Part shown: in pieces, positions 31,426-41,033 of the stretch
Numbering within the stretch: position 1 is the first letter of the stretch
Layout of the letters: the number at the start of each line of letters is the position of its first letter
Source: Syngnathus acus
Taxonomy: Eukaryota; Chordata; Actinopteri; Syngnathiformes; Syngnathidae
Length of the DNA stretch: 64,000 bases
Direction: 5' to 3'
Assembly (NCBI RefSeq): GCF_901709675.1
Contig: NC_051087.1
Span: 17,858,067-17,922,066 of the forward strand
The notes under the pieces: model-generated
Told to the model about the DNA's origin: nothing
Seen by the model: only the letters and a program-made list of their open reading frames with translations
Databases searched by the model: none
Position numbers and translations under genes: made by a program

Positions 31426-32424
31426 CAGACATGGGCAAACATGGGCCACATCCGGCCCACGGGGCCGTTTAATCCGGCCCGCCAAACCTGAATAAATTGT
31501 ATTATTGAACTTTATTTTGGGTCATTTTCCCTTAAATTACTATTTCTCCCCAATAGATGTCAGAAAGCTCAGTGCACACTCACAAGTGCGTGTACGTACT
31601 AAGTAGTACGGACCCGGCGCACTCCACACTCTATTTCAGTGCCGAATTTCGAGTGTGGGCTGTGACGTCAGCATTCTTGTCATTCGCGCGCTAAGCTTTC
31701 AGATACAGTTTTACGCTAATGTCACCCACAAACCTTCCCCTGGAATCCTGCCATTAAAATGAGTGGCCCGAGGAAAAGAAAGGTGGACACTGAGTGCCGA
31801 GTGTTTAAAAAAAAAAGAAAGAGAGGACAATTTGGCTCGACCTACGTGTGTGAGCAGACGTTCAGCCACATGAACGTCAACAAAGCCCGTCACAGCTCTA
31901 GTTTAGCGGACCGACACCTCGGCTCTCCTAAGAATTACCACAACAAATTTTACTCCAGACCATGATGCACTAGCAAAAAAGGTAGACCAACAATACTATT
32001 GATTTCTTTATTACTTTATTTAGATGTATTCTTTCACTGATTCTTCGAGATTATGTATTTGGTCAGAATGTTTGATGTGATTTCGCCTCATTAGATAAAC
32101 ATATTTCATAAATCTGACCTGCAGGCGCTGAAGTGATGGAAACTATTATTCATAATAGTGTCGTATTTAATGAAAATCACCGATAGTAGTTTTTTGGTGA
32201 AATATTTTTTAATGCTGTTAATAAATGCATTTGTTTTCAAAAAGCTTTTTTTGAATATCCATGCTTTACTACCTACTAAAAGTACAAACCTTTTATGGAA
32301 TGACCTTTACATGTCGTTTCTATTCCTTCACACAAACACTACATCCATATGCTCCTGGTTCGGCCCCCCGGTCAAAATTTAGAACCAAATTCGGCCCGCC
32401 AATCAAAACGTTTGGCCAACCCTG
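31426..32424 (+). mobile_element. hAT element (GTF2IRD2-like), internally deleted
   Basis: Begins CAGACATGGGCAAACATGGG and ends GTTTGGCCAACCCTG, with the 8-bp duplication AGTTAGAC at 31418-31425 and 32425-32432. The empty site with one AGTTAGAC is in the second hAT-X copy at about 62350. It keeps the first and last parts of a transposase. Confidence 0.96.
31759..31965 (+). pseudogene. hAT transposase, N- and C-terminal pieces joined
   Basis: A 68-codon frame fuses an N-terminus (MSGPRKRKVDTECRVF) to the C-terminal dimerisation segment (CEQTFSHMNVNKARH). The central catalytic domain is deleted. The copy at 54708-54911 has the same arrangement in a more broken form, so the deletion predates transposition of both copies, or both descend from one deleted master. 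Confidence 0.8.
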
Positions 32425-33334
32425 AGTTAGACAGAACTGCTCTCTGTTTTTATGTCCCTGTTTAAGTTTTCAAACACTGTGGCTATATTTAGCCGGAGCC
32501 CTCGTAAAGCTGAGGCAGAGAGGGTTCCGTTCTGCCCTACCGTCAATTCATCTGGCGAATGTCTGCTCCCTGGCAAACAAGATGGACGAACTGCTGCTCC
32601 TCACTTCAAGGAACACGGACTTCAGCAGATCCGCTGCGCTGTGCTTTGTTGAAACGTGGCTCAGCGAACGAACGCCCCACCACGCCGTGGAGCTAGCGGG
32701 GTTCCGGCTAACGCGAGCAGATCGCAGCGCGGAGCTCTCCGGAAAATCAAAGGGAGGTGGTCTCTGTTTCTACATTAATGAACGTTGGTGTACTGATGTC
32801 ACGGTATTGAAAGAGTTTTGCAGCCCTCTCCGAGAAACACTTTTCATAAACTGCCGGCCGTTCTATTCACCACGGGAGTTCTCCTCGATCGTCATGGCGG
32901 CTGTTTACATTCCACCACACGCATGTGCGAGTGAAGCCACGCAGATGCTGGCTGACCAGGTAACAGACATGGAGAAACTTCTACCAAATTCACTAATCAT
33001 TGTTCTGGGTGATCTTAACAGGGCGAACCTCGCACACGAACTCCCCAGATACAGACAGCACGTAACGTGTCCCACCAGAGGGGCACAGACTCTGGACCAC
33101 TGCTACACCGTGATTAAGGATGCATACCACTCTGTTGCTCGTGCAGCTTTAGGACTCTCGGACCACTGTCTAGTTCATCTGATCCCGGCCTACAGGCAGA
33201 AACTAAAAACTTCTAAGCCTGTGGTGAGGACTGTGAGGAAGTGGACAGTGGAGTCAAGGCAGGACCTCCAAGCCTGCTTTGACTGCACCGATTGGGGAGT
33301 TTTCGAAGCTGCAACTTCAGACCTGCATGAACTC

Positions 33335-33799
33335 TGTTCTGCCCTCAGAATTGTTTTCATGACGTAAGAAATGTTTTCTATGAAAAGAAGCATACACAAT
33401 GGTTATTTGTCGTTCGGAAGCAAACCGGAAATGTATTTTGAAATGCACCGGAAGCTGCGCATGTTTTTGTTGAAGCGACTTGACAACTGATGAGTTGAGA
33501 CGTTAGCATTACTTGTGTCATCTAAACGAATCTTTCTCCTCTCCTTATCCTCACGGAATCAACGGCTGTAAGTTATCATTGTTTATTGGATAACTTTATT
33601 ATTGTTTATAAGATAAGAATATTCATAGAAGAAACTGTTTGTTGTTTTACTTGCAGTTTCACTCGTGTTTAACACTGAACAGAAATAAAGGGAGCAAGAC
33701 GCTCTGAATCCTGGCTCACGTGTTCTATACATGAGTTTGGCTGGCTGATGAACTGTGACAACGTACACGAAGTACACAACGCACAGGGAGATCAGTACA
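33335..33799 (+). repeat. BEL/Pao 5' LTR
   Basis: Starts TGTTCTGCCCTCAG and ends GAGATCAGTACA; the AATAAA at about 33685 is a plausible poly(A) signal. Confidence 0.93.
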
Positions 33800-33872
33800 G
33801 TGAAAAGCCGTAGTAAAGTGAAAAGCCGTAGTAAAGTGGAAAGCCGCGGTGAAGTGAAAAGCCGCGGTGCAG
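33800..33872 (+). repeat. 18-bp direct repeats behind the BEL 5' LTR
   Basis: Four consecutive variants of AGTGAAAAGCCGTAGTAA directly follow the LTR. No standard TGG-starting primer-binding site is seen at this junction, so priming of this copy is unclear. Confidence 0.8.
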
Positions 33873-33902
33873 CGAGTTGAGGAAACAACGAAAGATTCAA
33901 AC

Positions 33903-35747
33903 ATGGCCGCCAAAGATGTATCCAGTGTTATCGACGCGGAGACGGTAGACTTTGAAGAGAATTCACGTCGACCTTCATCATCCAAGTCATCAGTCCACAG
34001 TCGATCGAGAGCTAGTGCTAACTCCAAGCGCTCGTCATCCTACAATTCCGTTCTGGAAGCAGCTGCCAGAGCCAGAGCTTCGGCTGAAGCAGCGGCAACC
34101 AAGGTAGCCTATTCAAGGAAGCAGTTGGAGATTAAAAGGCAACGAGCTAGGCTAGACATAGATTTAGAAGAATTAGAAATTGAAAAGGAAGCAGAAGTGG
34201 CGCGGGTGAGAGCAGAAGTATTGGAAGCAGCTGCAGCTATAGAAAACTCTACGGACGATGGAAAGGAAAACAATGATCCGGCTCGTTATTGCCCTCTGCA
34301 CAAGAAAACACACCCATTGGAAAAATGCAGATCATTTAGAGCAAAAACATTCCAGGAAAGAAAAGACATTCTTAAAGAACATAAACGCTGCTTTAAATGC
34401 TGCGCTCCAAACCACCTTGCCAAGGATTCTCAGGCATCATGGAAATGTGGTGAGTGTGACAGCCAAAGACACAGCTCTGCGATGCACCCAGACACCTCTC
34501 TGCCTCCCGATCAATTGGCCCTTCCACAAATAAACACAGTGGCACAAGGAAATTCCCCACTCGAAGTGACGTCACGATGCACGAAGGTTTGTGGCAAGGA
34601 CAACCTCCCACGTTCATGCTCAAAGGTGTGCCTGGTGCGCGTCTTCCCTCGGGGACAGCCAGATCGCTCTGTCAAGATGTATGTCATACTTGACGATCAG
34701 AGCAACCGCTCACTGGCCCGCTCTGAATTTTTCCACCTTTTCAAAGTCGAGAGCAGCCTCTCCCCTTACCTGATGAAGACCTGCGCTGGCTCCACAGAGA
34801 TGGTCGGCAGGAAGGCGGTGGGCTTTCAGATCGAAGCAGTGAACGGAGGTGTGTGCCTAGACCTTCCACCTCTCATTGAGTGCAATGAAATAATGAATAA
34901 CAAATCTGAGATTCCAACTCCAGAGGTAACCCTCACACACGCACACCTGAAACATCTCGCTCCTCTCATTCCCAAGCTGGATCCTGATGCAGAGATGATG
35001 ATCCTGTTGGGGAGAGATATGATACGTGCACACAAAGTGAGAGATCAAGTCAATGGTCCTCATAACGCACCTTTTGCCCAGCGCCTGGACTTAGGCTGGG
35101 TCATTATAGGCGAAGTCTGCCTGGACAACGCCCACAAGCCAACCCTGAGCATCTTCAAAACTCATGTGCTTCAAAATGGACGTCCATCACTTCTCATTCC
35201 TTGCCAAAACAACATCTGTGTGAAAGAGAGACCATGCTACGGCGGGGAGGACAAGCATGGCCACACTACACATACGTTGAAAGCATTGCCAGTCGAGGAT
35301 CAGCTCGGGCAGACTGTTTTCCAACAAACAGACAGCGACAACAAGTGTGCCATGTCCTTTGAGGACGAATTCTTGTTGAAAATAATGGAAAAAGAAGTCG
35401 CCCAGGATGAAAGGAACAACTGGGTAGCCCCACTACCATTTAAGTCGCCTCGCCCTCGGCTCCCAAATAACAGAGCGCAAGCCCTGTCTCGTCTCAGCTT
35501 TTTACGGCGCACTTTGAGAAAAAACGCTGAGATGAAAGAGCAGTTTTCCTCCTTCATGGAAAAGCTTTTTGAAAACAACCATGCAGAGATTGCCTCATCC
35601 ATTGACGACACAAAAGAATGCTGGTACCAGCCCTTTTTTGGTGTGTACCACCCCCAGAAGCCTGGGCAAATGCGGGTCGTGTTTGACTCAAGCGCCCAAC
35701 TGAACGGCATCTCCCTCAACTCATGCTTCTCACAGGGCCCGACTTGA
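33903..35747 (+). CDS. BEL/Pao gag-protease-RT polyprotein, truncated
   Basis: The ATG at 33903 (ACATGGCCGCC context) opens 614 codons. In order: a Ser/Arg-rich and then long alpha-helical, coiled-coil-like gag region (residues about 40-120); a knuckle-like CFKCCAPNHLAKDS, whose fourth ligand is Ser instead of Cys; a second CGECDSQRHSSAMH; an aspartic-protease core with VILDDQSNRSLARS (about residue 265); and the start of reverse transcriptase (GQMRVVFDSSAQ) near the end. A shift near 35725-35745 moves RT into the next frame. A retained gag and protease with broken pol suggests a non-autonomous derivative. Confidence 0.88.
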   Translation: MAAKDVSSVIDAETVDFEENSRRPSSSKSSVHSRSRASANSKRSSSYNSVLEAAARARASAEAAATKVAYSRKQLEIKRQRARLDIDLEELEIEKEAEVARVRAEVLEAAAAIENSTDDGKENNDPARYCPLHKKTHPLEKCRSFRAKTFQERKDILKEHKRCFKCCAPNHLAKDSQASWKCGECDSQRHSSAMHPDTSLPPDQLALPQINTVAQGNSPLEVTSRCTKVCGKDNLPRSCSKVCLVRVFPRGQPDRSVKMYVILDDQSNRSLARSEFFHLFKVESSLSPYLMKTCAGSTEMVGRKAVGFQIEAVNGGVCLDLPPLIECNEIMNNKSEIPTPEVTLTHAHLKHLAPLIPKLDPDAEMMILLGRDMIRAHKVRDQVNGPHNAPFAQRLDLGWVIIGEVCLDNAHKPTLSIFKTHVLQNGRPSLLIPCQNNICVKERPCYGGEDKHGHTTHTLKALPVEDQLGQTVFQQTDSDNKCAMSFEDEFLLKIMEKEVAQDERNNWVAPLPFKSPRPRLPNNRAQALSRLSFLRRTLRKNAEMKEQFSSFMEKLFENNHAEIASSIDDTKECWYQPFFGVYHPQKPGQMRVVFDSSAQLNGISLNSCFSQGPT

Positions 35748-36523
35748 ATAACACTCTGCTTGGCGTGCTGCTGCGTTTCAGGAAAGATCTCATTGCTGTC
35801 ACTGCGGACATCCAGCAGATGTTTTATGGATTCCTGGTGAGGCATGAGCACAGAGATTACCTCAGATTTCTGTGGCACAAATACAATGACATGTCTAAAG
35901 AGGTTCAAGAGTACCGCATGCGGGTACAGGTCTTCGGCAACGGCCCATCGCCTGCAGTAGCCATCTATGGACTACGACGTGCTGCTAAGAAAGTTGTCAA
36001 CAGCGTCTTCGACCCGCTGGGTCTGGCCGCCCCAGTGACCATCAAAGGCAGGCTGCTACTGACACAAAAGCCAGGCCTGCTTGCTCCTCCGGGCGAGTTT
36101 GCGGGGGAAGACCTTCTGAGAGGCCAGTGGAGGCAAGTGCAGGCGCTGGCGAACGAATTCTGGAACCGTTGGAGAAGTGAGTACCTGAGCACTCTCCATC
36201 CAAGACGTAAATGGCACAGGACACGCCGCGACCTTCAACCTGGGGACATTGTGCTGCTAAAGCAAACTCAAGTGCCAAGGAATGAGTGGCCGATGGCTAT
36301 GGTCATATCCACCTCCGAGAGCAGCGATGGAAGGGTCCGGAAGGTTGAGATGAAAACATCATCCCAAGGCATTTCAAAGACTTACCTGCGGCCATTTCTG
36401 AAGTGGTCCTTCTCATGGAAAAGGCGGATTAAAAGTGGACTGAGAAAAAGGAAAGTAGTTTCAAAGATTCGTGGCTTTACATGCCACACGGGGAGTGTTC
36501 TGCCCTCAGAATTGTTTTCATGA
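35723..36523 (+). pseudogene. BEL/Pao pol remnant (partial RT joined to pol C-terminus)
   Basis: The frame continues RT through ADIQQMFYGF, which carries the first catalytic aspartate, to NGPSPAVAIYGLRRAAK. It then skips the block that should hold the YVDD-type centre and resumes at NSVFDPLGLAAPV. A second junction near 36065 jumps to the extreme C-terminus of pol (NEFWNRWRSEYL, then RRDLQPGDIVLL). RNase H and integrase are gone. Both junctions keep one open frame. Confidence 0.85.
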
Positions 36524-36959
36524 CGTAAGAAATGTTTTCTATGAAAAGAAGCATACACAATGGTTATTTGTCGTTCTGAAGCAAACCGGAAATGTATTTT
36601 GTAATGCACCGGAAGCTGCGCATGTTTTTGTTGAAGCGACTTGACAACTGATGAGTTGAGACGTTAGCATTACTTGTGTCATCTAAACGAATCTTTCTCC
36701 TCTCCTTATCCTCACGGAATCAACGGCTGTAAGTTATCATTGTTTATTGGATAACTTTATTATTGTTTATAAGATAAGAATATTCATAGAAGAAACTGTT
36801 GTTTTACTTGCAGTTTCACTCGTTGTGTTTAACACTGAACAGAAATAAAGGGAGCAAGACGCTCTGAATCCTGGCTCACGTGTTCTATACATGAGTTTGG
36901 CTGGCTGATGAACTGTGACAACGTACACGAAGTACACAACGCACAGGGAGATCAGTACA
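36496..36959 (+). repeat. BEL/Pao 3' LTR
   Basis: Matches the 5' LTR except for two substitutions (near 36577 and 36602) and small indels around 36802-36828. Confidence 0.93.
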
Positions 36960-37425
36960 AACTCACTGACACTGTCACATCATACATCAGTTTTTGTGAG
37001 GATCTGTGTGTGCAGACTAAGACCTTCTGCACGTACAACAACGACAAACCTTGGTTTACACCGAACCTCAGGAGGCTGCGCAAAGTCAAGGAGGAGGCCT
37101 ACAGGAGCGGCGACCGCAACCTGTTCAAGCAGACCAGAAACACACTGAGAGGTCAGGAAAGCCAGGAGGTGTTACGGGGAGAACCTGAAGAGACACCTCT
37201 CTGCCAATCCTGATCCCTCAACAGTGTGGAAAGGTCTGCAGAGCATCACGGGCTTCAAGAAACGAACCCCCCGTCCTGTGGAGAGCCCAAGGCTTGCTAA
37301 CCAGCTAAACAGGTTCTACTGCAGGTTTGATCGGTCCTCCCACACAACGGGACTTCCTGCAGCACAATCTACATACTCACCTCTCCCCACAACTGCTCTG
37401 TCCACACCTCTATCAACGTTGTCAC

Positions 37426-37897
37426 CAATGTTCCGTCTAATTTTTCATGTATCTGGGCATAGACACAAGCTCCCTGAGCAAACTGAGGACTACAGTGAGC
37501 AACATCAGGTCGCTTCGGGGGGGGGGGGGTTGGTTGCTAATGGGACGTCCAACGCTGCGAGTTCGTTTTGCTTCGGGGGGGGGGGGGGGGTGGCGGAGCT
37601 AATGGGACGTCCAACGCTGCGTGTTCGTTTCGCTTCGGGGGGGGGTGCTAATGGGACGTCCAACGCTGCGAGTTCGTTTTGCTTCGGGGGGGGGGGGGGG
37701 TGGCGGAGCTAATGGGACGTCCAACGCTGCGTGTTCGTTTCGCTTCGGGGGGGGGGTGCTAATGGGACGTCCAACGCTGCGTGTTCGTTTCGCTTCGGGG
37801 GGGCGGGGGATGTTTATGCGCTGGATAGATTTCTTGTGCGCTGAGAATGTGCGGGCAGTGCGCGATTGCGCACGTGCGTAGCTTAGAGGGAACATTG
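37426..37897 (+). mobile_element. hAT MITE (CAATGTTCC...GGAACATTG) inside LINE-B
   Basis: Termini CAATGTTCCGTCTAA and TTAGAGGGAACATTG are flanked by the 8-bp duplication GTTGTCAC (37418-37425 and 37898-37905). It is the same family as 16185-17389 and contains a G-rich minisatellite. Confidence 0.95.
37512..37810 (+). repeat. G-rich minisatellite, five to six units
   Basis: Units of about 52-66 bp consist of CTTCGGGGGGGGG, a variable G-run (8 to 16 G), and TGCTAATGGGACGTCCAACG. Starts are near 37512, 37573, 37634, 37682, 37743 and 37792. The G-runs could form G-quadruplexes and could also carry assembly error in run length. Confidence 0.88.
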
Positions 37898-39995
37898 GTT
37901 GTCACCCACTCTCTCTCTTGCAGAGGCCGCGCCCGCACTCCAGATCCGCGAGGAGGAAGTGCACCAGATGTTCCGGAGACAAAAGACCAGGAAGGCACCG
38001 GGCCCAGACGGCGTGTCACCTTCCTGCTTGAAAGTCTGCGCTGAGCAGCTGGCGCCCACCTTTGCACGGATCTTCAACCGTTCTCTGGAGCTGTGTGAGG
38101 TGCCCTCGTGCTTCAAGAGCTCCACCATCGTTCCAGTGGCCAAGAAGCCCGGCATCACAGGTTTGAATGACTATAGACCTGTCGCACTGACATCTGTGGT
38201 CATGAAATCTTTCGAGAGGTTAGTGCTGAACCACCTGAAGGATGTCACGGGCCCCCTGCTTGACCCCCTCCAGTTTGCCTACCGGGCAAACAGGTCGGTG
38301 GATGATGCGGTCAACATGGGACTGCACTACATCCTGCACCACCTGGACACCCCAGGAACGTACACCAGGATCCTGTTCGTGGACTTCAGCTCGGCGTTCA
38401 ACACCATCGCTCCTGACATCCTCCAACAGAAGCTCATCCAGCTTGCGGTGCCTGCCTCCACCTGTCAGTGGATCACCAGCTTCCTGACCAACAGAAGACA
38501 GCGTGTGAGGCTGGGGGGCATCACATCTGACACCCGGACCACCAATACTGGAGCCCCTCAGGGGTGCGTTCTCTCCCCACTGCTCTTCTCTCTCTACACC
38601 AACGATTTCTCCTCAGGGGTCTCTCCTGTGAAGCTCCTGAAGTATGCTGACGACACCACTCTCATCGGACTGATCCAGGACGGTGATGAGACTGCGTACA
38701 GACAGGAGGTGGAGCGGCTGGTCCACTGGTGCAGCCAAAACCACCTGGAGATGAACCCGCTCAAGACCCTGGAGATGACAGTGGACTTCAGGCGAGACCC
38801 TTCACCACCTTTACCCCTCACTATCCGCAGTAATACTATTCTCTCCACAGACACTTTCAAGTTCCTGGGAAGCACAATCTCTCGGGACCTGAAATGGACC
38901 AGCCACATAGACTCTGTCCGGAAGAAGGCCCAGCAGAGGCTGTACTTCCTGAGACAGCTCAAGAAGTTCAACCTGCCGCGAGAGCTTCTGAAGACCTTCT
39001 TCACTGCCATCATCCAGTCTGTCCTCTGCACCTCCATCATTGTCTGGTTTGGATCGGCCTCCAAACAAGACAAGCACAGACTGCAACGGACAATCAGGAC
39101 TGCAGAAAAGATCATTGGAATCAACCTCCCATCTATCCAAGACTTGTACCTGTCCAGGACCAGGAAACGTGCAAGGAACATCTCTACAGACCCTTCTCAC
39201 CCAGGTTGCAGTCTGTTTGAACTACTCCCCTCCGGACGGCATTACAGAGCTCGGTACGCCAAAACCAGCAGACACAGAGACAGCTTTTTCCCCCAGGCTA
39301 TTGCTCTGATGAACTCACACCACTCTTAGAGTCTCAGAGTCATTACTGTGCAATAACATCCTGCTCTCCACACCTTGTTTGAATTTGTCTACACTGTTTG
39401 TACTATGTGTCCTTTCTGCATCCATTGCAGCCTGGTCATCCTAGAAGAGGGACCTTCCCATCTGTGGTCTCTTCTCAAGGTTTCTCATTTCCCCTAGCTG
39501 GAGTTTTGAGTTTTTCCTTGCCCTTTTGGGAGTTTAAGATCAGGGGATGTTTGAGAATATTTGCCATTTTTCACATGTCCTGTGTTGTTAGTCACCTAAA
39601 TGTTGAACAGAGGCTGTGATTTACCGAAGTCAAATTCCTTGTTTGGCACGCTCAAACATGGCGAATAAAAACTCTTGAATCTTGAATTAACTAATTTCCG
39701 TAGTTAAGCTGGCGTATATAATATCTTGTTTTTGTCATCTGTCTGTAACGTCGTGTTTCTTTAGATGAACAAAACGGCTTTGAAAAGAGACCTTACGGAG
39801 GCTACGAATAAAGGTTCTCCAGCCTTATGTCAGGGGGTGCTAGTGATCCCAGGATGCTTCATGCGCCTACCTGTAGAATAAGAGATCTCCAGTTCAAATT
39901 TACAGTGAACAACTGAGGAGCAGTCGTCCATTTATTTCGTTTTGCATTCGTTTTGTTTTTTCTTTTTTCCATTTTTACATTTCGTTTTACAATGG

Positions 39996-40107
39996 AGGAT
40001 CCATCCATCCATCCATCCATCCATTTTCTGTACTGCTGTATCCCCACGGGGGTCGCGGGCTTGCTGGAGCCTATCCCAGCTGTCATCGGGCAGTAGGCGG
40101 GGGATTT
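39996..40107 (-). repeat. Tail fragment of the GGCGGC SINE-like repeat
   Basis: It begins CCATCCATCCATCCATCCAT (the reverse of a GGAT tail) followed by GGGTCGCGGGCTTGCTGGAG. It is inserted in hAT-X; the second copy lacks it (near 63325). Confidence 0.8.
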
Positions 40108-40699
40108 CATATCCAAACGATTTTCAACTATGGATTTTCAGTCGAAGCAGGAGGTCATCAGTAAAGGAAGAGCAACTCTGGAGTTAAAAGGTTTGATTCG
40201 GACAACGGGATTTAGGAGCATGTCTTTTCAAACGGAGTGGTACGCACGATCGAAAACAAGTTTTTGATTCCATGTGCTTTATTGAGTGTTTTTATGTGTG
40301 AAGACTGCTGATATGAGATTTTAATTAAAATAGTTCAAATTAAATAATGAATAAGCCACACTCGAGCAGCGTTCCCCAAATTTTTTTGTGACACGGTTAG
40401 GTGCCGGACAAATTTTACCGGGGGGGGTGTTTGGGGGAGACGTCAGTGCCTCCCCAGTCATGAACCCCACTGCACGTCACTGGTTAATACAATCCTCAAA
40501 GTAACGAAAATACAATAACAACAAGTCAGTCGGCATCCGACTCGCGCGGTCGGGTTTTCTCGGGTCCTCTCGGCTCATTTCGCGAGGTTCGACCTCCGAA
40601 TTTTTGTTCGACAACCGAAGCAAAAAAATCTCGAATTTTTCGTTCGAATTCCGATTTGTTCGAGAACCGGGATGTTCGAAAACCGAGGTTTGACTGTAC

Positions 40700-40918
40700 T
40701 CACATTATTGTTGATCGATGTTCATATGCAAATCCATCAAAGTCCTCAACTATCTCAAGTAAACAGTTGGGCAATTTTGCCATTAAACATGACAAGTTCC
40801 CACTCATTGTCTCGTTGCTCTTCAGCAATGATCTCGGCTTTCCAGAAATCTTGAATTCTGCCTTGTAGGCATGTCTCTTTTTCAATGCAATTTTAGAGGG
40901 GCCTAATGATTTGCACAA
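40700..40918 (-). pseudogene. Possible pogo-type helix-turn-helix remnant
   Basis: The minus-strand frame contains LGPSKIALKKRHAYKAEFK, like the N-terminus of CENP-B/pogo-type transposases, then loses similarity. Short and uncertain. Confidence 0.4.
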
Positions 40919-41033
40919 ACAGTATTGATAAATTGCGGCGTATTACGTTTGATCTCTGACTGGTTTGTCGCTCCGGTCTGCGTATTTTACATACACAGTC
41001 GGTCGGTCGGCGAAATCAGTCGGGGGCGCGTAA

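Larger units (their letters stand above)
33335..36959 (+). mobile_element. BEL/Pao LTR retrotransposon, internally deleted
   Basis: Two LTRs (33335-33799, 465 bp; 36496-36959, 464 bp), both TG...CA, differ by only a few bases and short indels. The 5-bp duplication AACTC flanks the element (33330-33334 and 36960-36964) and falls inside the LINE-B reading frame. A purine tract CACGGGGAG precedes the 3' LTR. The interior is 2.7 kb; part of RT, RNase H and the integrase core are missing. Confidence 0.95.
32518..39329 (+). pseudogene. LINE-B ORF2 (endonuclease + reverse transcriptase), interrupted
   Basis: Segment 1 (32518-33334) is the apurinic-like endonuclease: HLANVCSLANKMDELLLL, FVETWLS, GDLNRANL and the final SDHCL. 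Segment 2 (36965-37417) is the linker, with NNDKPWFTPNLRRLRKVKEE, and is broken by a frameshift near 37155. Segment 3 (37906-39329) is reverse transcriptase with [22 protein letters not shown] and KYADDTTLIG, ending MNSHHS, TAG. The RT segment alone is open for over 470 codons. It is related to, but clearly distinct from, LINE-A. The BEL/Pao and hAT insertions plus the frameshift disable it. Confidence 0.9.
32490..39688 (+). mobile_element. L2-like LINE (family B), nearly full ORF2, twice interrupted
   Basis: It joins hAT-X sequence at about 32490 and 39688; the second hAT-X copy shows the undisturbed junction at about 62415. It contains endonuclease, linker, reverse transcriptase and a 3' UTR with a (TTGAATC)n-type tail. 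A BEL/Pao element occupies 33335-36959 and a hAT MITE occupies 37426-37897; removing both and one copy of each target duplication restores continuity. Confidence 0.93.
31159..40482 (+). mobile_element. hAT element X (ACGTGCGG/CGCACGTCACTG termini), heavily interrupted
   Basis: The left end CAAGGACGTGCGG and right end CTGCACGTCACTG are flanked by the 8-bp duplication GTTAATAC (31151-31158 and 40483-40490). The intact host site is at about 10488. Its own sequence is 31159-31417, 32425-32489 and 39689-40482; a second copy is at 62302-63652. A short frame at 40130-40267 (MDFQSKQEVISKGRATLELK) resembles the N-terminus of TTF/ZMYM-type hAT transposases. Confidence 0.93.
30694..40696 (+). mobile_element. 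Tigger-like MITE (CAGTCAAACC family) holding a large nest
   Basis: Termini CAGTCAAACCTCGGTTTTCG and the inverse, with TA at 30692-30693 and 40697-40698, lie 10 kb apart. The element's own sequence is only 30694-31158 plus 40483-40696, matching 10004-10702; everything between is the hAT described next. Confidence 0.93.
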
